Source: Myxococcus fulvus
GTDB taxonomy: Bacteria; Myxococcota; Myxococcia; Myxococcales; Myxococcaceae
Assembly: GCF_900111765.1 (NCBI RefSeq)
Contig: NZ_FOIB01000001.1
Span: forward strand, 496,001 to 560,000
Length of the DNA stretch: 64,000 nt
Direction: 5' to 3'
The stretch's first letter is position 1. Each line of letters begins with the position of its first letter. Shown piece by piece: positions 1 to 9,042 of this stretch. A program made the position numbers and the translations under genes. The notes under the pieces are model-generated. The model saw only the letters and a list, made by a program, of their open reading frames with translations, was not told where the DNA came from and did not search any database.

Positions 1-566
1 GTTCCCCACTCGGAGAACAGCCGGCTGTTGCTCCACATGACGGTGGGCGACAGCGCGCCGATGCGGCCGAAGATGTTCGGGTAGCGCGAGCCCAGGTACA
101 GCGACATCAGCCCGCCGAGCGACGAGCCCATGGCGCCCGTCCACTCGGCGCCCTCGCGGGTGCGGTAGTGCTGGTCGACCAGGGGCTTCAAGTGTTCGAC
201 GAGGAAGCGGGCGTAGGACTCGCCGCGCGCCTTCACCCGGCCGCTCGCGTCGTCCCAGGGCGAGTACTCCTGGAGCCGCCCCTGGCCCGAGTCCACCGCG
301 ACGATGATCCACGGCTCCAGGTGGCCCGAGTCCACCGCCTGTTCGAGCGCGAGGTTGGCGCACCAGGTGTCGAAGAGCGCGGACTCCGGATGGGCGAAGA
401 CGTTCTGCCCGTCGTGCATGTACAGCACGGGGAAGCGATGCCAGGGCATCGAGTCGTACGCCTCCGGCGTGTAGATGCGCACGGTGCGGGAGAAGCCCTC
501 CTGGGGGGAGGGAAGGTCTCGGACGATGTGGACGTGGCCCATGTGGATGCGAGGGACAGCATACAT
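1..566 (-). CDS. Putative esterase, alpha/beta-hydrolase fold (3' part outside window)
   Basis: The reading frame runs off the left edge; about 188 residues are visible. Sequence shows a GSSLGG nucleophile elbow preceded by TGAM, and upstream the pattern VLYMHDGQNVF followed by IIVAVDSG, which is the usual order in the esterase D / enterochelin-esterase-like family (Pfam Esterase, PF00756). In that family a Ser-His-Asp triad hydrolyses ester bonds; the Asp and His would lie outside the window. No signal peptide is visible, so the enzyme is probably cytoplasmic. The start chosen is the ATG at 566, which begins MYAVPRIHMGHV; an internal ATG eight codons later is possible. It is transcribed away from the small gene at 743. 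Substrate unknown. Confidence 0.85.
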   Translation of the reverse strand, partial: MYAVPRIHMGHVHIVRDLPSPQEGFSRTVRIYTPEAYDSMPWHRFPVLYMHDGQNVFAHPESALFDTWCANLALEQAVDSGHLEPWIIVAVDSGQGRLQEYSPWDDASGRVKARGESYARFLVEHLKPLVDQHYRTREGAEWTGAMGSSLGGLMSLYLGSRYPNIFGRIGALSPTVMWSNSRLFSEWG

Positions 567-742
567 GGATGGGCCCCCGGCGCCCGCGCCGCCGCCGCCG
601 GTGGTTCTGGGGCGTACACCCGAGGGGTCATCCGCCTGACAGGACGGCTGGCCTCGGGAGTGCACCGCCCACGGGGACCTGGGGTCGTCGGTGCTTCCTG
701 TCATACTGGGAAGGCAGCGGCCGCCCCCCTCCGGAGTCTCCC

Positions 743-940
743 TTGTTGGAACTGAACCGACTGCACCTGTCCGCGTTGCTGATGTTGACCGAGGCCGACC
801 TGGAGCAGGCGCGGTCGGCGCTGGATGGCAGTGACGAGGCGCGGCTGCGCTATGCGGCGGCGCTGGCCCGCGCGGTGGCGGCCCGGTCCGTGATGGAGGA
901 GCTGCTGCTGGTGGACTCGCGGCATCAGGTCCTCGCCTGA
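743..940 (+). CDS. Small hypothetical protein (65 aa)
   Basis: The frame extends further upstream, but that part is arginine- and proline-rich and looks non-coding. A TTG at 743 is preceded by GGAG with six bases between, so it is taken as the start. The product begins (M)LELNRLHLSALL and is predicted to be entirely helical and rich in Leu, Ala and Glu, with no cysteine, signal peptide or membrane segment. It lies divergent to the esterase and 80 bases before the gene at 1021. No family is recognised; a small helical adaptor or regulatory protein would fit but nothing specific can be inferred. An ATG at 781 is a possible shorter start. Confidence 0.55.
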   Translation: MLELNRLHLSALLMLTEADLEQARSALDGSDEARLRYAAALARAVAARSVMEELLLVDSRHQVLA

Positions 941-1020
941 GGCCTCGCGCGGTGTCCGGAGGCTGGACGCTCAATCCCAGGTCCGGATGCGGGAAGCGTG
1001 GGGCGCCACTGTAGGGAAGC

Positions 1021-3123
1021 GTGGTCTCTGGCGTGCAGTGCCGGCGCCGCGTGCTTCGGTTCCTGGGGTGGTGGGGGTGGTTGTGGCTGTGGGGGATGTC
1101 GTCGGCCTGGGCGGCCCCGTACGAGGTGGAGCCCGACGTCGACGGTGAGCTGGAGCTGTTCGGGCTCATGGAGGAGGGGACGCTCTCCGCCGAGAGCTGG
1201 GCGGCGCTGGTGGCGCTGCGCCGGGTGGGCGTCGAGCCGGAGCGGGCGACGCGAGACACGCTCCATTCGCTCCCGGGCCTCACGTACGCGCAGGTGGATG
1301 CGTGGTTGCGTGCGCGTGACTCTGGTGACGCGTCGGCGTTCCTGACGGAGGCGGAGGCGCGGCGGCTCGCGCCGTTCCTGGTGGGGGAGGACGCGGGGCG
1401 CGTGACGGGGGACGCGAGGTTGCTGACGGCGTTCGCGCTGTCGGACTCGCGAGGGCCTCCGGTGGCGCTGCAGATGCGGGCCGGAGGGCTTCGGGGACTG
1501 CGCGTCGGAGTGCTCGCGGTGTGGGCGCGTCGCAAGGTGGGGACGCCTCGGCGGGATGCGCGGAGTCGGGCGCTCGTGGTGGAGGCGCCGGGCTCGGCGG
1601 TGTTGCTGCCCAAGTTCCATGCGCGGTGGACGGGGACGCGGGCCTCGGTGTTGGTGGGCACGTATCGGCTGGGGTTCGGTCAGCGGCTCACGCTGGACAC
1701 CACGGCGCTGCCCTCGCCGGAGGGTGTTCTTCCGGATGATGGCGTGCGTCCTCCGGGGGCGCTCGAGCGGGAGTGCCTGCTGACGTCCTCGGCATGTGAC
1801 GAGGACGCGCGCGACGCGGACATCACCCCGGACTTCCGTTGGGACGAGGCCTTTCGGGGTATCGCGGGGAGCGTGCGTGGGGCGCTGGGGAGCGGAGTGG
1901 AGCTGACGCTCACGGGCTTCGGTTCGTATCAGGGGCGCTCGGTGCGGCGCTCGGAGGTGTTGGACAGGGGCGGGTGTTCCTCGGACGCGTGCGCGGCGCC
2001 GGAGGTGCTGGTGGTGGGGGCGCGAAGGGAGAAGCTCCGGGCCAGCTCGTTGCCAGGGGTGTTTCGTGAATGGGCGGGAGGGGGCAACGCGACGCTGGCG
2101 GTCTCGCCGCGAGCGAGGCTCGGGGTGACGGGGTGGGGGGCGCGGCCTGGGTTCGCGGTGGAGGGCGCGGTGCTCGACTTCCAGCCGGGCGCTCGCTACC
2201 CGGCGGGAGGGGGCTTCGGTGCGGTGGGCGTGGATGCGGCGTGGGGTGCGGGGCCGGTGGATGTCTTCCTGGAGCTCTCGCGCAGCTTCGACTCCGTGCC
2301 AGGGGCGGGTGGGGGTTGGGCGGCGCTTCAGCGCACGGTGGTCTCGGGAGTGGGGCGCGAGCTGGAGGTGTCGCTGCGCTACTACGGACGGGGCTTCGTG
2401 AATCCCTACAGTGGCGCGACCTCGGGAGCGGACGTGCTGGAGGGGCAGCGGGTTCGCAACGAGCTGGGCGTGCGGCTGCGATACCTGCACCGCGACGTGG
2501 ACGCGTGGCGGTTTCGCGGACAGGTGGATGGCTGGACGTTGCCCTCGGATGGCGTGGTGGAGGGGACCGCGGGGCTGACGCGTCTGCGGGCCTCGGCTCG
2601 GGTGGATGTGTTGGCGTGGGCGTGGTTGCAGCCTTCGCTCCGGCTCGATGCGCGCGTGTCTGGAGCGGGCCTGTCCACGCTGTGCGCGGGAGTGGAGCGG
2701 GACGAGGACGCGGAGCCGGAGGAGGTCGCGGCGTGCTCGAACGGAGGACGACAGGGGGCCACGGCGCGGGTGCGCTCGGTGTTGTCGGAGCGGGTCGAGG
2801 TGGTCGCGGAGTACGGCCATGCGCGCGTGGTGGAGACGCAGGCGCGATGGGATGGGCGGGCGCTCGTCGAGCTGAAGCTTCGACCGGCGGAGTCCTGGAG
2901 AGTGGGAGGTCGGGTCCAGTGGAAGGACGAGGACCTGGCTGAGAGGACGCGGCTCCGACAGGAGGTGCGCACGACGGTGGACCTGCGCTGGAGCGTCCTG
3001 GAGGGGACGACGCTGCGAGGGCGCTACGCGTGGGTCGTGGACCTGAAGGACGCTCGGACCGCGCGCACTCCGCCGGATGCGCCGCGCCACCTGTTCCAGC
3101 TGGATGTGGAGACGCGGTTCTGA
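1021..3123 (+). CDS. Outer-membrane beta-barrel-like protein with N-terminal helix-hairpin-helix-like repeats
   Basis: About 700 residues from a GTG start; a second in-frame GTG lies four codons on. Residues 1-31 form a signal peptide (RRR, then a Trp/Leu-rich core, then AWA-AP). Residues about 35-125 are helical and contain a hairpin-like segment (SLPGLTYAQVDAWLRA) resembling ComEA-type helix-hairpin-helix units, which bind DNA non-specifically. From about residue 150 to the end the sequence alternates short polar turns and amphipathic strands and ends with an aromatic residue (VETRF), as outer-membrane barrels do. The same layout, helix-hairpin-helix followed by a barrel, is known in Bacteroidetes proteins annotated as ComEA-like. 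It precedes two lipoprotein genes with 27 bases between, probably one operon. Function in DNA binding or transport is inference from architecture. Confidence 0.6.
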   Translation: MVSGVQCRRRVLRFLGWWGWLWLWGMSSAWAAPYEVEPDVDGELELFGLMEEGTLSAESWAALVALRRVGVEPERATRDTLHSLPGLTYAQVDAWLRARDSGDASAFLTEAEARRLAPFLVGEDAGRVTGDARLLTAFALSDSRGPPVALQMRAGGLRGLRVGVLAVWARRKVGTPRRDARSRALVVEAPGSAVLLPKFHARWTGTRASVLVGTYRLGFGQRLTLDTTALPSPEGVLPDDGVRPPGALERECLLTSSACDEDARDADITPDFRWDEAFRGIAGSVRGALGSGVELTLTGFGSYQGRSVRRSEVLDRGGCSSDACAAPEVLVVGARREKLRASSLPGVFREWAGGGNATLAVSPRARLGVTGWGARPGFAVEGAVLDFQPGARYPAGGGFGAVGVDAAWGAGPVDVFLELSRSFDSVPGAGGGWAALQRTVVSGVGRELEVSLRYYGRGFVNPYSGATSGADVLEGQRVRNELGVRLRYLHRDVDAWRFRGQVDGWTLPSDGVVEGTAGLTRLRASARVDVLAWAWLQPSLRLDARVSGAGLSTLCAGVERDEDAEPEEVAACSNGGRQGATARVRSVLSERVEVVAEYGHARVVETQARWDGRALVELKLRPAESWRVGGRVQWKDEDLAERTRLRQEVRTTVDLRWSVLEGTTLRGRYAWVVDLKDARTARTPPDAPRHLFQLDVETRF

Positions 3124-3150
3124 GGCGTGGAGTAGTGGGGAGGGGAGTCG

Positions 3151-5028
3151 GTGATGAGGAGGGGTGACGTGAGTCGTTGGGGATGGTGGTTGTGCGTGGT
3201 GGGGTTGAGTGGCTGTGGGGCGCCGGCGGAGGAGTGGGCGGAGGACGCCTGCTCGGACCTGTTGCCGGGGGACGTCGTCATCACCGAGTACTTGAACGAC
3301 CCCGACGGAACGGACACGGGGCGCGAGTACGTGGAGTTGCACAATCCGCACTCGGTGCCGGTGAGCCTGGAGGGCCTGACGCTCCATGCATCGCGCTCGG
3401 ATGGCTCACAGGAGAAGACCTTCCTGTTCGACGAGCCGCTGTCGTTGGCACCCGGTGACTACCTGGTGCTGGGCGACGTTCGCGAGGGGACCGTGCCCGC
3501 GCACGTGGACCTGTCCTATGGGGATGCGCTGGGAGCGCTGGGGAACGCGTCGGGACGACTGGGGCTGCGGTGCGGTTCCCGGGTGATGGATGAAGTTCCG
3601 CTCACGGCGCCCTCGAAGAGCGGTGTCGCGCGTGTGTACGACGGGCGACTGGTGCCGGACTCCGCCGGCAACGACGACCCGACGCGCTGGTGTGATTCCG
3701 TGGGCTCCACCGTGGGTGGCTCGTTCCAGGGGAGTCCGGGCGCGGCGAACGCGCTCTGTGCTCCGACGGAAGGTGCCTCGGGAGGCGATGGGGGCGTGGA
3801 GAAATGCTCTCTGCTGGACGGGCTGGCGGCGCGTCCGGTGCGGTGGCCTCGCGTGGGGGAGTTGGTCATCACCGAGTTGATGGTGAACCCCATCGGCGAT
3901 GACACCTCTGCCGAGTGGGTGGAGGTCCTGGCCCTGGCGCCGGTGGACCTGAATGGATTGACGGTGGGCTCGGACACCGTGGGGACGCGGCTGCAGGGGA
4001 CGCAATGTCTGTCGCTCCCGGCGGGAGGGTACGCACTGCTGGCCCGTCGCGCGGAAGCGGTCCTGAACGGAGGGCTGCCCACGCCGCTGGCCACGTTCGG
4101 TGTGGACCTCCGCAACTCGGGCGGTGTCGTGCGCGTGCGTGCAGGGGAGGTGGTCGTGGACGCGGTCGAGTACGGACCCGCACGGGAAGGCGTGGCGACC
4201 CAGTTGTCGGCGGAACGGGCGAATGCGTCCGACAACGATTCACCGTCGTCCTGGTGCCCTGCACGCGAGCGCCATGGCGAGCGCGGCAACCTGGGAACTC
4301 CGGGACGGGTGAACACCCGATGCGCCGAGGGTGACGCAGACGCAGGCGCTTCGGATGGCGGAGGACAGGATGCCGGTCCATCGGATGGCGGACGCGATGC
4401 AGGTCCGACCTCGGACGCAGGGCCTCGCGACGCCGGTCCGCCGGATGCTGGACCGCCCGACGCCGGTCCTCCTGGCTCCACTTGCATCGACCGAATCACG
4501 GGACGCGCTCGCGCGGTCAGGGTTCCGGAGGTCGGCTCCATCGTCCTCACGGAGTTCATGGCGGACCCGACCGTGGTCGCCGACGGCGTGGGCGAATGGG
4601 TCGAGGTCCTCACGACACGCGAGGTGGACCTCAACGGAATCACGCTGATGAACGAGAGCGGGGCGAGCACGACGCTCGAAGCCGCGCTCTGTTTGTCGCT
4701 GAAGACAGGCACCCGCGCGGTGCTCGCGCGCAGCCTGGACCCTTCGCTCAACGGGGGCTTGCCGGCGGTGCTGGCCACCTTCTCCTTCAACCTCGCCAAC
4801 ACCGCGGGAGCCCGCTCGCTCCGGTTGATGAAAGACGGCCGGGCGCTGGACGCCATCACCTGGTCGAACGCCGCGACGCCGGGCGTATCCTGGCAGGTGG
4901 ACCCCGCGAGCAGCGACGCCCAGCGCAATGACCTGCCGGGAAGCTTCTGCGCCGCGCCTTCGAGCGCGCGCTATGGCCTGGGAGACCGGGGCACACCGGG
5001 ACTGGAGAACCGCGCATGCCCGCGCTGA
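3151..5028 (+). CDS. Lipoprotein with three lamin-tail domains
   Basis: Start is GTG 3151 (ATG 3154 also possible) after a GGGGAGGGGAG ribosome site. Residues 1-22 are a lipoprotein signal with lipobox LSGC (Cys22). Three lamin-tail (LTD, PF00932) domains follow at about residues 37-200, 235-390 and 455-620; each opens with a variant of VITE(Y/L/F)(L/M) plus EYVEL or EWVEVL and closes with a GTPG-type strand. A low-complexity linker rich in Asp, Gly, Ala and Pro (about 392-440) separates domains two and three. LTD domains in bacteria are commonly found in secreted proteins together with nucleases and phosphoesterases (known association). The downstream nuclease gene overlaps this one by 13 bases, which supports translational coupling and a shared job at the cell surface. 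Confidence 0.88.
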   Translation: MMRRGDVSRWGWWLCVVGLSGCGAPAEEWAEDACSDLLPGDVVITEYLNDPDGTDTGREYVELHNPHSVPVSLEGLTLHASRSDGSQEKTFLFDEPLSLAPGDYLVLGDVREGTVPAHVDLSYGDALGALGNASGRLGLRCGSRVMDEVPLTAPSKSGVARVYDGRLVPDSAGNDDPTRWCDSVGSTVGGSFQGSPGAANALCAPTEGASGGDGGVEKCSLLDGLAARPVRWPRVGELVITELMVNPIGDDTSAEWVEVLALAPVDLNGLTVGSDTVGTRLQGTQCLSLPAGGYALLARRAEAVLNGGLPTPLATFGVDLRNSGGVVRVRAGEVVVDAVEYGPAREGVATQLSAERANASDNDSPSSWCPARERHGERGNLGTPGRVNTRCAEGDADAGASDGGGQDAGPSDGGRDAGPTSDAGPRDAGPPDAGPPDAGPPGSTCIDRITGRARAVRVPEVGSIVLTEFMADPTVVADGVGEWVEVLTTREVDLNGITLMNESGASTTLEAALCLSLKTGTRAVLARSLDPSLNGGLPAVLATFSFNLANTAGARSLRLMKDGRALDAITWSNAATPGVSWQVDPASSDAQRNDLPGSFCAAPSSARYGLGDRGTPGLENRACPR

Positions 5029-5528
5029 ACCACGTCCCACCGTCACGGTGGTTCGTCCTCCTGACGGCATGGCTCGTCACGAGCGCCCTCGGGTGCGGTG
5101 CGGACCCCGGTGGCACGTGTGGACCCTCGACGGGGCTCGTGACGGAGGTCCTCGACGGTGACACCCTCGTCCTGGAGGGCGGCGGGCGTGTCCGCTATCT
5201 GCTCGCGGACACCCCGGAGAGCACGGCGGGCAAGCACGAGTGCTTCGGCCGCGAGGCGCACGCGTTCAACCGGAGCCTCGTCGAAGGTCGCCACGTGACA
5301 CTCGTCGACGCGGAGGCATGTGAGGACCGCTTCGGTCGCCGGCTCGCCTACGTCTTCGTCGACGACCGCGACGTGAGCGCGCTGCTCGTGGAGCGGGGCC
5401 TCGCCTGTGTGCTCCATGTCCCGCCCGCGGGTGACTCACGTCGCCAGGAATTCGAGGCCCTGGAGGCCCAGGCCCGGCGTGCCCGACGTGGCTTGTGGGG
5501 CGCCTGCTCGCCGGTGCCCTGCGCATGA
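5016..5528 (+). CDS. Lipoprotein thermonuclease (SNase-like)
   Basis: The 170-residue product has a lipoprotein signal (lipobox ALGC, Cys27) followed by one staphylococcal-nuclease domain (PF00565, residues about 38-165). The family landmarks are visible: VLDGDTLVL, the Arg in RVRYLLADTPE with its following Glu, and the second Arg in FGRRLAYVF; these correspond to the calcium/catalytic Asp-Arg-Glu-Arg set of staphylococcal nuclease. Four cysteines in the mature part may form disulfides, fitting an extracytoplasmic site. The predicted role is endonucleolytic cleavage of DNA or RNA at the cell envelope. It is the third gene of a run starting at 1021 and overlaps the lamin-tail gene, so the nuclease is probably made together with it. 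Well recognised. Confidence 0.93.
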   Translation: MPALNHVPPSRWFVLLTAWLVTSALGCGADPGGTCGPSTGLVTEVLDGDTLVLEGGGRVRYLLADTPESTAGKHECFGREAHAFNRSLVEGRHVTLVDAEACEDRFGRRLAYVFVDDRDVSALLVERGLACVLHVPPAGDSRRQEFEALEAQARRARRGLWGACSPVPCA

Positions 5529-5809
5529 ATCATGACTCCACGCCGGACGGCACACGAAGCGCCCTGACGCCCGCCTCTCGAGCGGGGCTGCGTCCAGGCG
5601 ACACGAGAGGGCAAGGAGCCCGCAAGCCTCGGGCGCAATATCCCATTGCTGACGGCCATGCCTCCGCGCGAATCATCCAACACGGTCCGCTCCCACGAGC
5701 GACCGGCGAAGGGCGGGCCAGCACGAGCGCGCCCCCGCGAGGACGCGCGCTGCGTGGCTGGGACGAGCCGGTCCTGGCCGCGTTCGAGACGGGGGAGGAG
5801 GGCGTGCCC

Positions 5810-8077
5810 ATGAACCCCTGCCCCATGCCCACCAGCCTCCTGCTGGACCTCCTCTCCTCGCGACGGGAGGACATCGCGCGGCGCTGGGAGGCCCGCGCGG
5901 GTGCGGCCGGAGCCAAGGCACCGCGCCGACGAGTCGAGCAGCTGACGGGCTCCCAGGCGTGGGTGGACTCGGTGGTGGAGCTGCTGCGGCGGCTCAGCGT
6001 CTCGCCCGAGTGGAGCGGCCCCCTGGCCTTGGGAGGGCGCGGCGCGGAGCATGCCCGGGAAGGCTCGGACATCGCCGCGGTGGTGCGCGAGTACGGCCTG
6101 CTGCGGGAGGTGCTCGTGGAGGTGCTGGAGGACGCGGGGTGGGCCCCGGACTTCGAGGGCATGCGCGCGCTCGACCGGGTCATCGACGTGTGCATCGCGG
6201 ACGCGGTCCAGCGCCACTCCAATGAACGGGAGCGGGCGCTGCGCGAGACGGAGACGAAGCTGCACGACATCCTGGAGCACGCGCCCGCCGCCATCTACGC
6301 GAAGGACGCCTCGGGGCGCTATCTCTTCGTCAACCGCGCCTTCGAGGTCCACGGCAGCGTGCGCAGGGAAGAGGCGGTGGGGCGCACCGATTACGAGCTG
6401 TTCTCCCGCGAGGTGGCGGACGTGTTCACCGCCAATGACCGGCACGTCCTCGCGACGGGCCGGCCCCTGGAGTCCGACGAGCACGTGCGGCGCCCGGACG
6501 GCTGGCACACCTATCACTCGCTCAAGTTCGCCCTGCCCGGCGTGGGCGGACAGGCGCATGCGGTGTGCGGCATCTCCACGGACGTCACCGAGGCGCGCCT
6601 GGCGCAGAAGGAGCGCGACGAAGCCCGGGAGCGGCTGCGCCGGGTCATCACCGAGCTGCCCGTCGTGCTGTGGGCCACCGACGCCGTGGGCAACATCACC
6701 CTCTTCGAGGGGCAGGGCCTGAAGGCCATGGGCGTGGAGCCCGGCACCATGGTGGGACGCAACACCGCGGAGGTGTACGCGGGCCGGCCGGAGCTGCTCG
6801 ACGCCGCGCGCCGCGCGCAGGCGGGCGAGACGTTCTCCCTGGAGATGGAGGTCGGCGGCGGGTGGTTCATGGCCTACGTCTCACCGGACCTGGGCCCGGA
6901 CGGACGGGTGCGCGGCGTGTCGGGCGTGTCCCTGGACATCACCGAGCGCCGCCGCGCCGAGGAGGTCTTGCGCCAGTCGGAGATGCGCTACCGGCTGGCC
7001 ACGCGCGCCACCAGCGACGTCATCTACGACTGGGACCTGGCCACCGGCCGCATCGAGTGGAGCGAGCTGGCCCTGCACCAGTTCCGCGTGGCGTCCCACG
7101 ACGCGCCCATGGACATCGACTGGTGGACCCTCAGCATCCACCCCGAGGACCGCGAGCGCGTCGCCCGGGACATGCAGGCCGTCATGGACCAGGGCCAGTC
7201 GCACTGGCACGACGAGTACCGCTTCCGTCGCGGCGACGGCACCTGGGCCGTCGTCGAGGACCGGGGCCAGGTGGTGCGCGACGCGGCCGGCCGGCCCCTG
7301 CGCATGGTGGGCGCCATGCAGGACGTCACCGAGCGGCGCGCCACGGAGGAGGAGGCCCGACGCCGCGCCGAGTTCGAGCAGCTGCTCATCGGCATCGTCG
7401 GCCACGATTTGCGCAACCCCCTGTCCGCCATCACCATGGCGTCCACCACGCTCCTGCGGCGCGAGAACCTGGACGAGCGCCAGCGCAAGGTCATCGACCG
7501 CATCCTCTCCAGCGCCAATCGCGCCACGCGCATGCTGCGCGACGTGCTGGACTTCACCCAGGCCCGGCTGGGCGGGGGCATCCCCATGCAGCCCCGTCCG
7601 CTGGATTTGCACGAGCTGACGCGGCAGGTGCTGGACGAGGTGCGGCTCGCGCACCCCGAGCGCACGCTGGAGCTCGAGTACGGCGGCAGCGGCGCGGGCC
7701 TGTGGGACGCGGACCGGCTGGCCCAGGTCATCACCAACCTGGTGAACAACGCCATCAGCTACAGCCCCGGCCACTGCCCGGTGCTGGTGCGCACCCATGG
7801 CACGCGCGACTGCGTGGCGCTCAGCGTGCACAACATGGGCGACCCGATTCCCACCGAGCTGCTGTCGCATCTGTTCGAGCCCATGAAGCGCGCCGAGCGC
7901 CCCGAGTCGAGGGACGGCCGCGGCGGCCTGGGCCTGGGCCTCTTCATCGTGAAGCACATCGTCGATGCCCACGGGGGCCGGCTGCGCGTGCGCTCCAACG
8001 CGCGCGACGGCACCCTCTTCATGGTGCGCCTGCCGCGCGTGCTCTCCGCCCCGGCCCATGTGGCCGCGTGGCCCTGA
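5810..8077 (+). CDS. Hybrid-input sensor histidine kinase with three PAS domains
   Basis: The frame is open further upstream, overlapping the nuclease gene, but AGGAG at 5796-5800 sits nine bases before ATG 5810; GTG 5804 is an alternative. The 755-residue protein has an N-terminal helical region (1-145) like the RsbR-type RsbRD sensor domain, PAS domains at about 155-265, 275-380 and 385-505, a HisKA segment with HDLRNP (phospho-acceptor His532), and a HATPase domain with an N box (ITNLVNNAISYS) and G boxes (GGLGLGLFIV). There are no membrane segments, so it senses a cytoplasmic signal. It carries no receiver domain, and no response regulator is adjacent, so it is an orphan kinase, common in myxobacteria. 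Signal and partner are unknown. Confidence 0.93.
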   Translation: MNPCPMPTSLLLDLLSSRREDIARRWEARAGAAGAKAPRRRVEQLTGSQAWVDSVVELLRRLSVSPEWSGPLALGGRGAEHAREGSDIAAVVREYGLLREVLVEVLEDAGWAPDFEGMRALDRVIDVCIADAVQRHSNERERALRETETKLHDILEHAPAAIYAKDASGRYLFVNRAFEVHGSVRREEAVGRTDYELFSREVADVFTANDRHVLATGRPLESDEHVRRPDGWHTYHSLKFALPGVGGQAHAVCGISTDVTEARLAQKERDEARERLRRVITELPVVLWATDAVGNITLFEGQGLKAMGVEPGTMVGRNTAEVYAGRPELLDAARRAQAGETFSLEMEVGGGWFMAYVSPDLGPDGRVRGVSGVSLDITERRRAEEVLRQSEMRYRLATRATSDVIYDWDLATGRIEWSELALHQFRVASHDAPMDIDWWTLSIHPEDRERVARDMQAVMDQGQSHWHDEYRFRRGDGTWAVVEDRGQVVRDAAGRPLRMVGAMQDVTERRATEEEARRRAEFEQLLIGIVGHDLRNPLSAITMASTTLLRRENLDERQRKVIDRILSSANRATRMLRDVLDFTQARLGGGIPMQPRPLDLHELTRQVLDEVRLAHPERTLELEYGGSGAGLWDADRLAQVITNLVNNAISYSPGHCPVLVRTHGTRDCVALSVHNMGDPIPTELLSHLFEPMKRAERPESRDGRGGLGLGLFIVKHIVDAHGGRLRVRSNARDGTLFMVRLPRVLSAPAHVAAWP

Positions 8078-8202
8078 CGCCTCGCCTGCCCTGGACGACT
8101 CTACGGGGTATTCCGGACCTGCCGAGCAGGCATGGCGCACTTGCTCCCGGGGACGCACCCGGATAGCACGGGGGGCATGACTCGTTTTTCTCGGAGGGGT
8201 GA

Positions 8203-9042
8203 ATGAAGAAGGTCCTCATCGGGGTGGGAATCGGCTGTGGCGTCATCATTCTCGGCATCGTCGGGTTCATGGTGGTGGGCGGGCTGTGGGTCGCGAACAA
8301 GGCGAGCGACGGCCTGGCGGCCGTCAAGAAAATCGAGACGCAGCAGAAGGAGCTGGTGGAGCTGAACAAGGCCCACCCCTTCACGGTGCCCGCCGACGGT
8401 GAGGTGCTGGCGCTGAAGGAGGACCGGCTGACGACGTACCTCTCGGTGCGCGAGTCGTCGCTGCCCGTCTTCAAGACCTACGAGGAGAAGTCCAAGGCCT
8501 TCGGGGACAAGCACGGCTCGGGTGACGACGCGAAGCCCTCCTTCGACTCCGCGATGGAGGCGATGAACCTGCTGGGCACGATGATGGCGGACGTGCGCGC
8601 CGCGTACATCGAGGGCCTGAAGAAGCACGGCATGTCGCCCAACGAGTTCCAGACCATCACCACCACCGTCTACGCGTCCATGGTGGCGGAGAGCTCGGCG
8701 GCGGTGCAGCAGATGAGCGCCAAGGCCGTGGAGGCCATGGAGAAGCAGGTCGTGGAGCTGGACAAGAAGCTGGAGGACGGCTCGCTGTCCGCCGACGCGC
8801 GCGCGCAGCTCGAGGAGGCGCGCACGGGCCTGGAGGAGCAGATTGAAGCGCTGTCGGACACCGCCAACGGCACCGGCGAGGCGCTCTCGGAGGCGTCCAA
8901 GAAGGCCGCCGCGGCGAACATGGCGCTCATCAAGAAGCACGAGGAGCGCGTGAAGGTCATGGCCAACGCGGCCTTCGACGGCTTCGTGCTCGGCGACGCC
9001 ACGGACGACCTGTCCGGCGCGGGCGCGGGCGTCGAGGACTAA
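8203..9042 (+). CDS. Membrane-anchored helical protein of unknown function
   Basis: A clear ribosome site (CGGAGGGG) precedes ATG 8203. The 279-residue product has one N-terminal transmembrane helix (residues 4-31, Gly/Ile/Val-rich), then a long, mostly helical region outside the membrane. Residues about 165-250 are rich in Glu, Lys and Ala with heptad-like spacing (VELDKKLEDG, EARTGLEEQIEAL) and probably form a coiled coil. No cysteines occur outside the anchor (one is inside it), and no enzymatic motif is seen. The stop overlaps the terC stop by four bases, tail to tail. I do not recognise a family; an envelope-associated structural or scaffold protein would fit the architecture. Confidence 0.8.
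   Translation: MKKVLIGVGIGCGVIILGIVGFMVVGGLWVANKASDGLAAVKKIETQQKELVELNKAHPFTVPADGEVLALKEDRLTTYLSVRESSLPVFKTYEEKSKAFGDKHGSGDDAKPSFDSAMEAMNLLGTMMADVRAAYIEGLKKHGMSPNEFQTITTTVYASMVAESSAAVQQMSAKAVEAMEKQVVELDKKLEDGSLSADARAQLEEARTGLEEQIEALSDTANGTGEALSEASKKAAAANMALIKKHEERVKVMANAAFDGFVLGDATDDLSGAGAGVED

Noticed and set aside
925-3387. 820-codon minus-strand frame opposite the HhH/barrel gene
   Set aside because: Low-complexity Arg/Pro/His shadow; the plus-strand gene has a signal peptide, coherent strands and an operon context.
5495-5809. Extended N-terminus of the PAS kinase overlapping the nuclease gene
   Set aside because: The added 105 residues are Arg/Gly/Ser-rich without structure, and a good ribosome site precedes ATG 5810.
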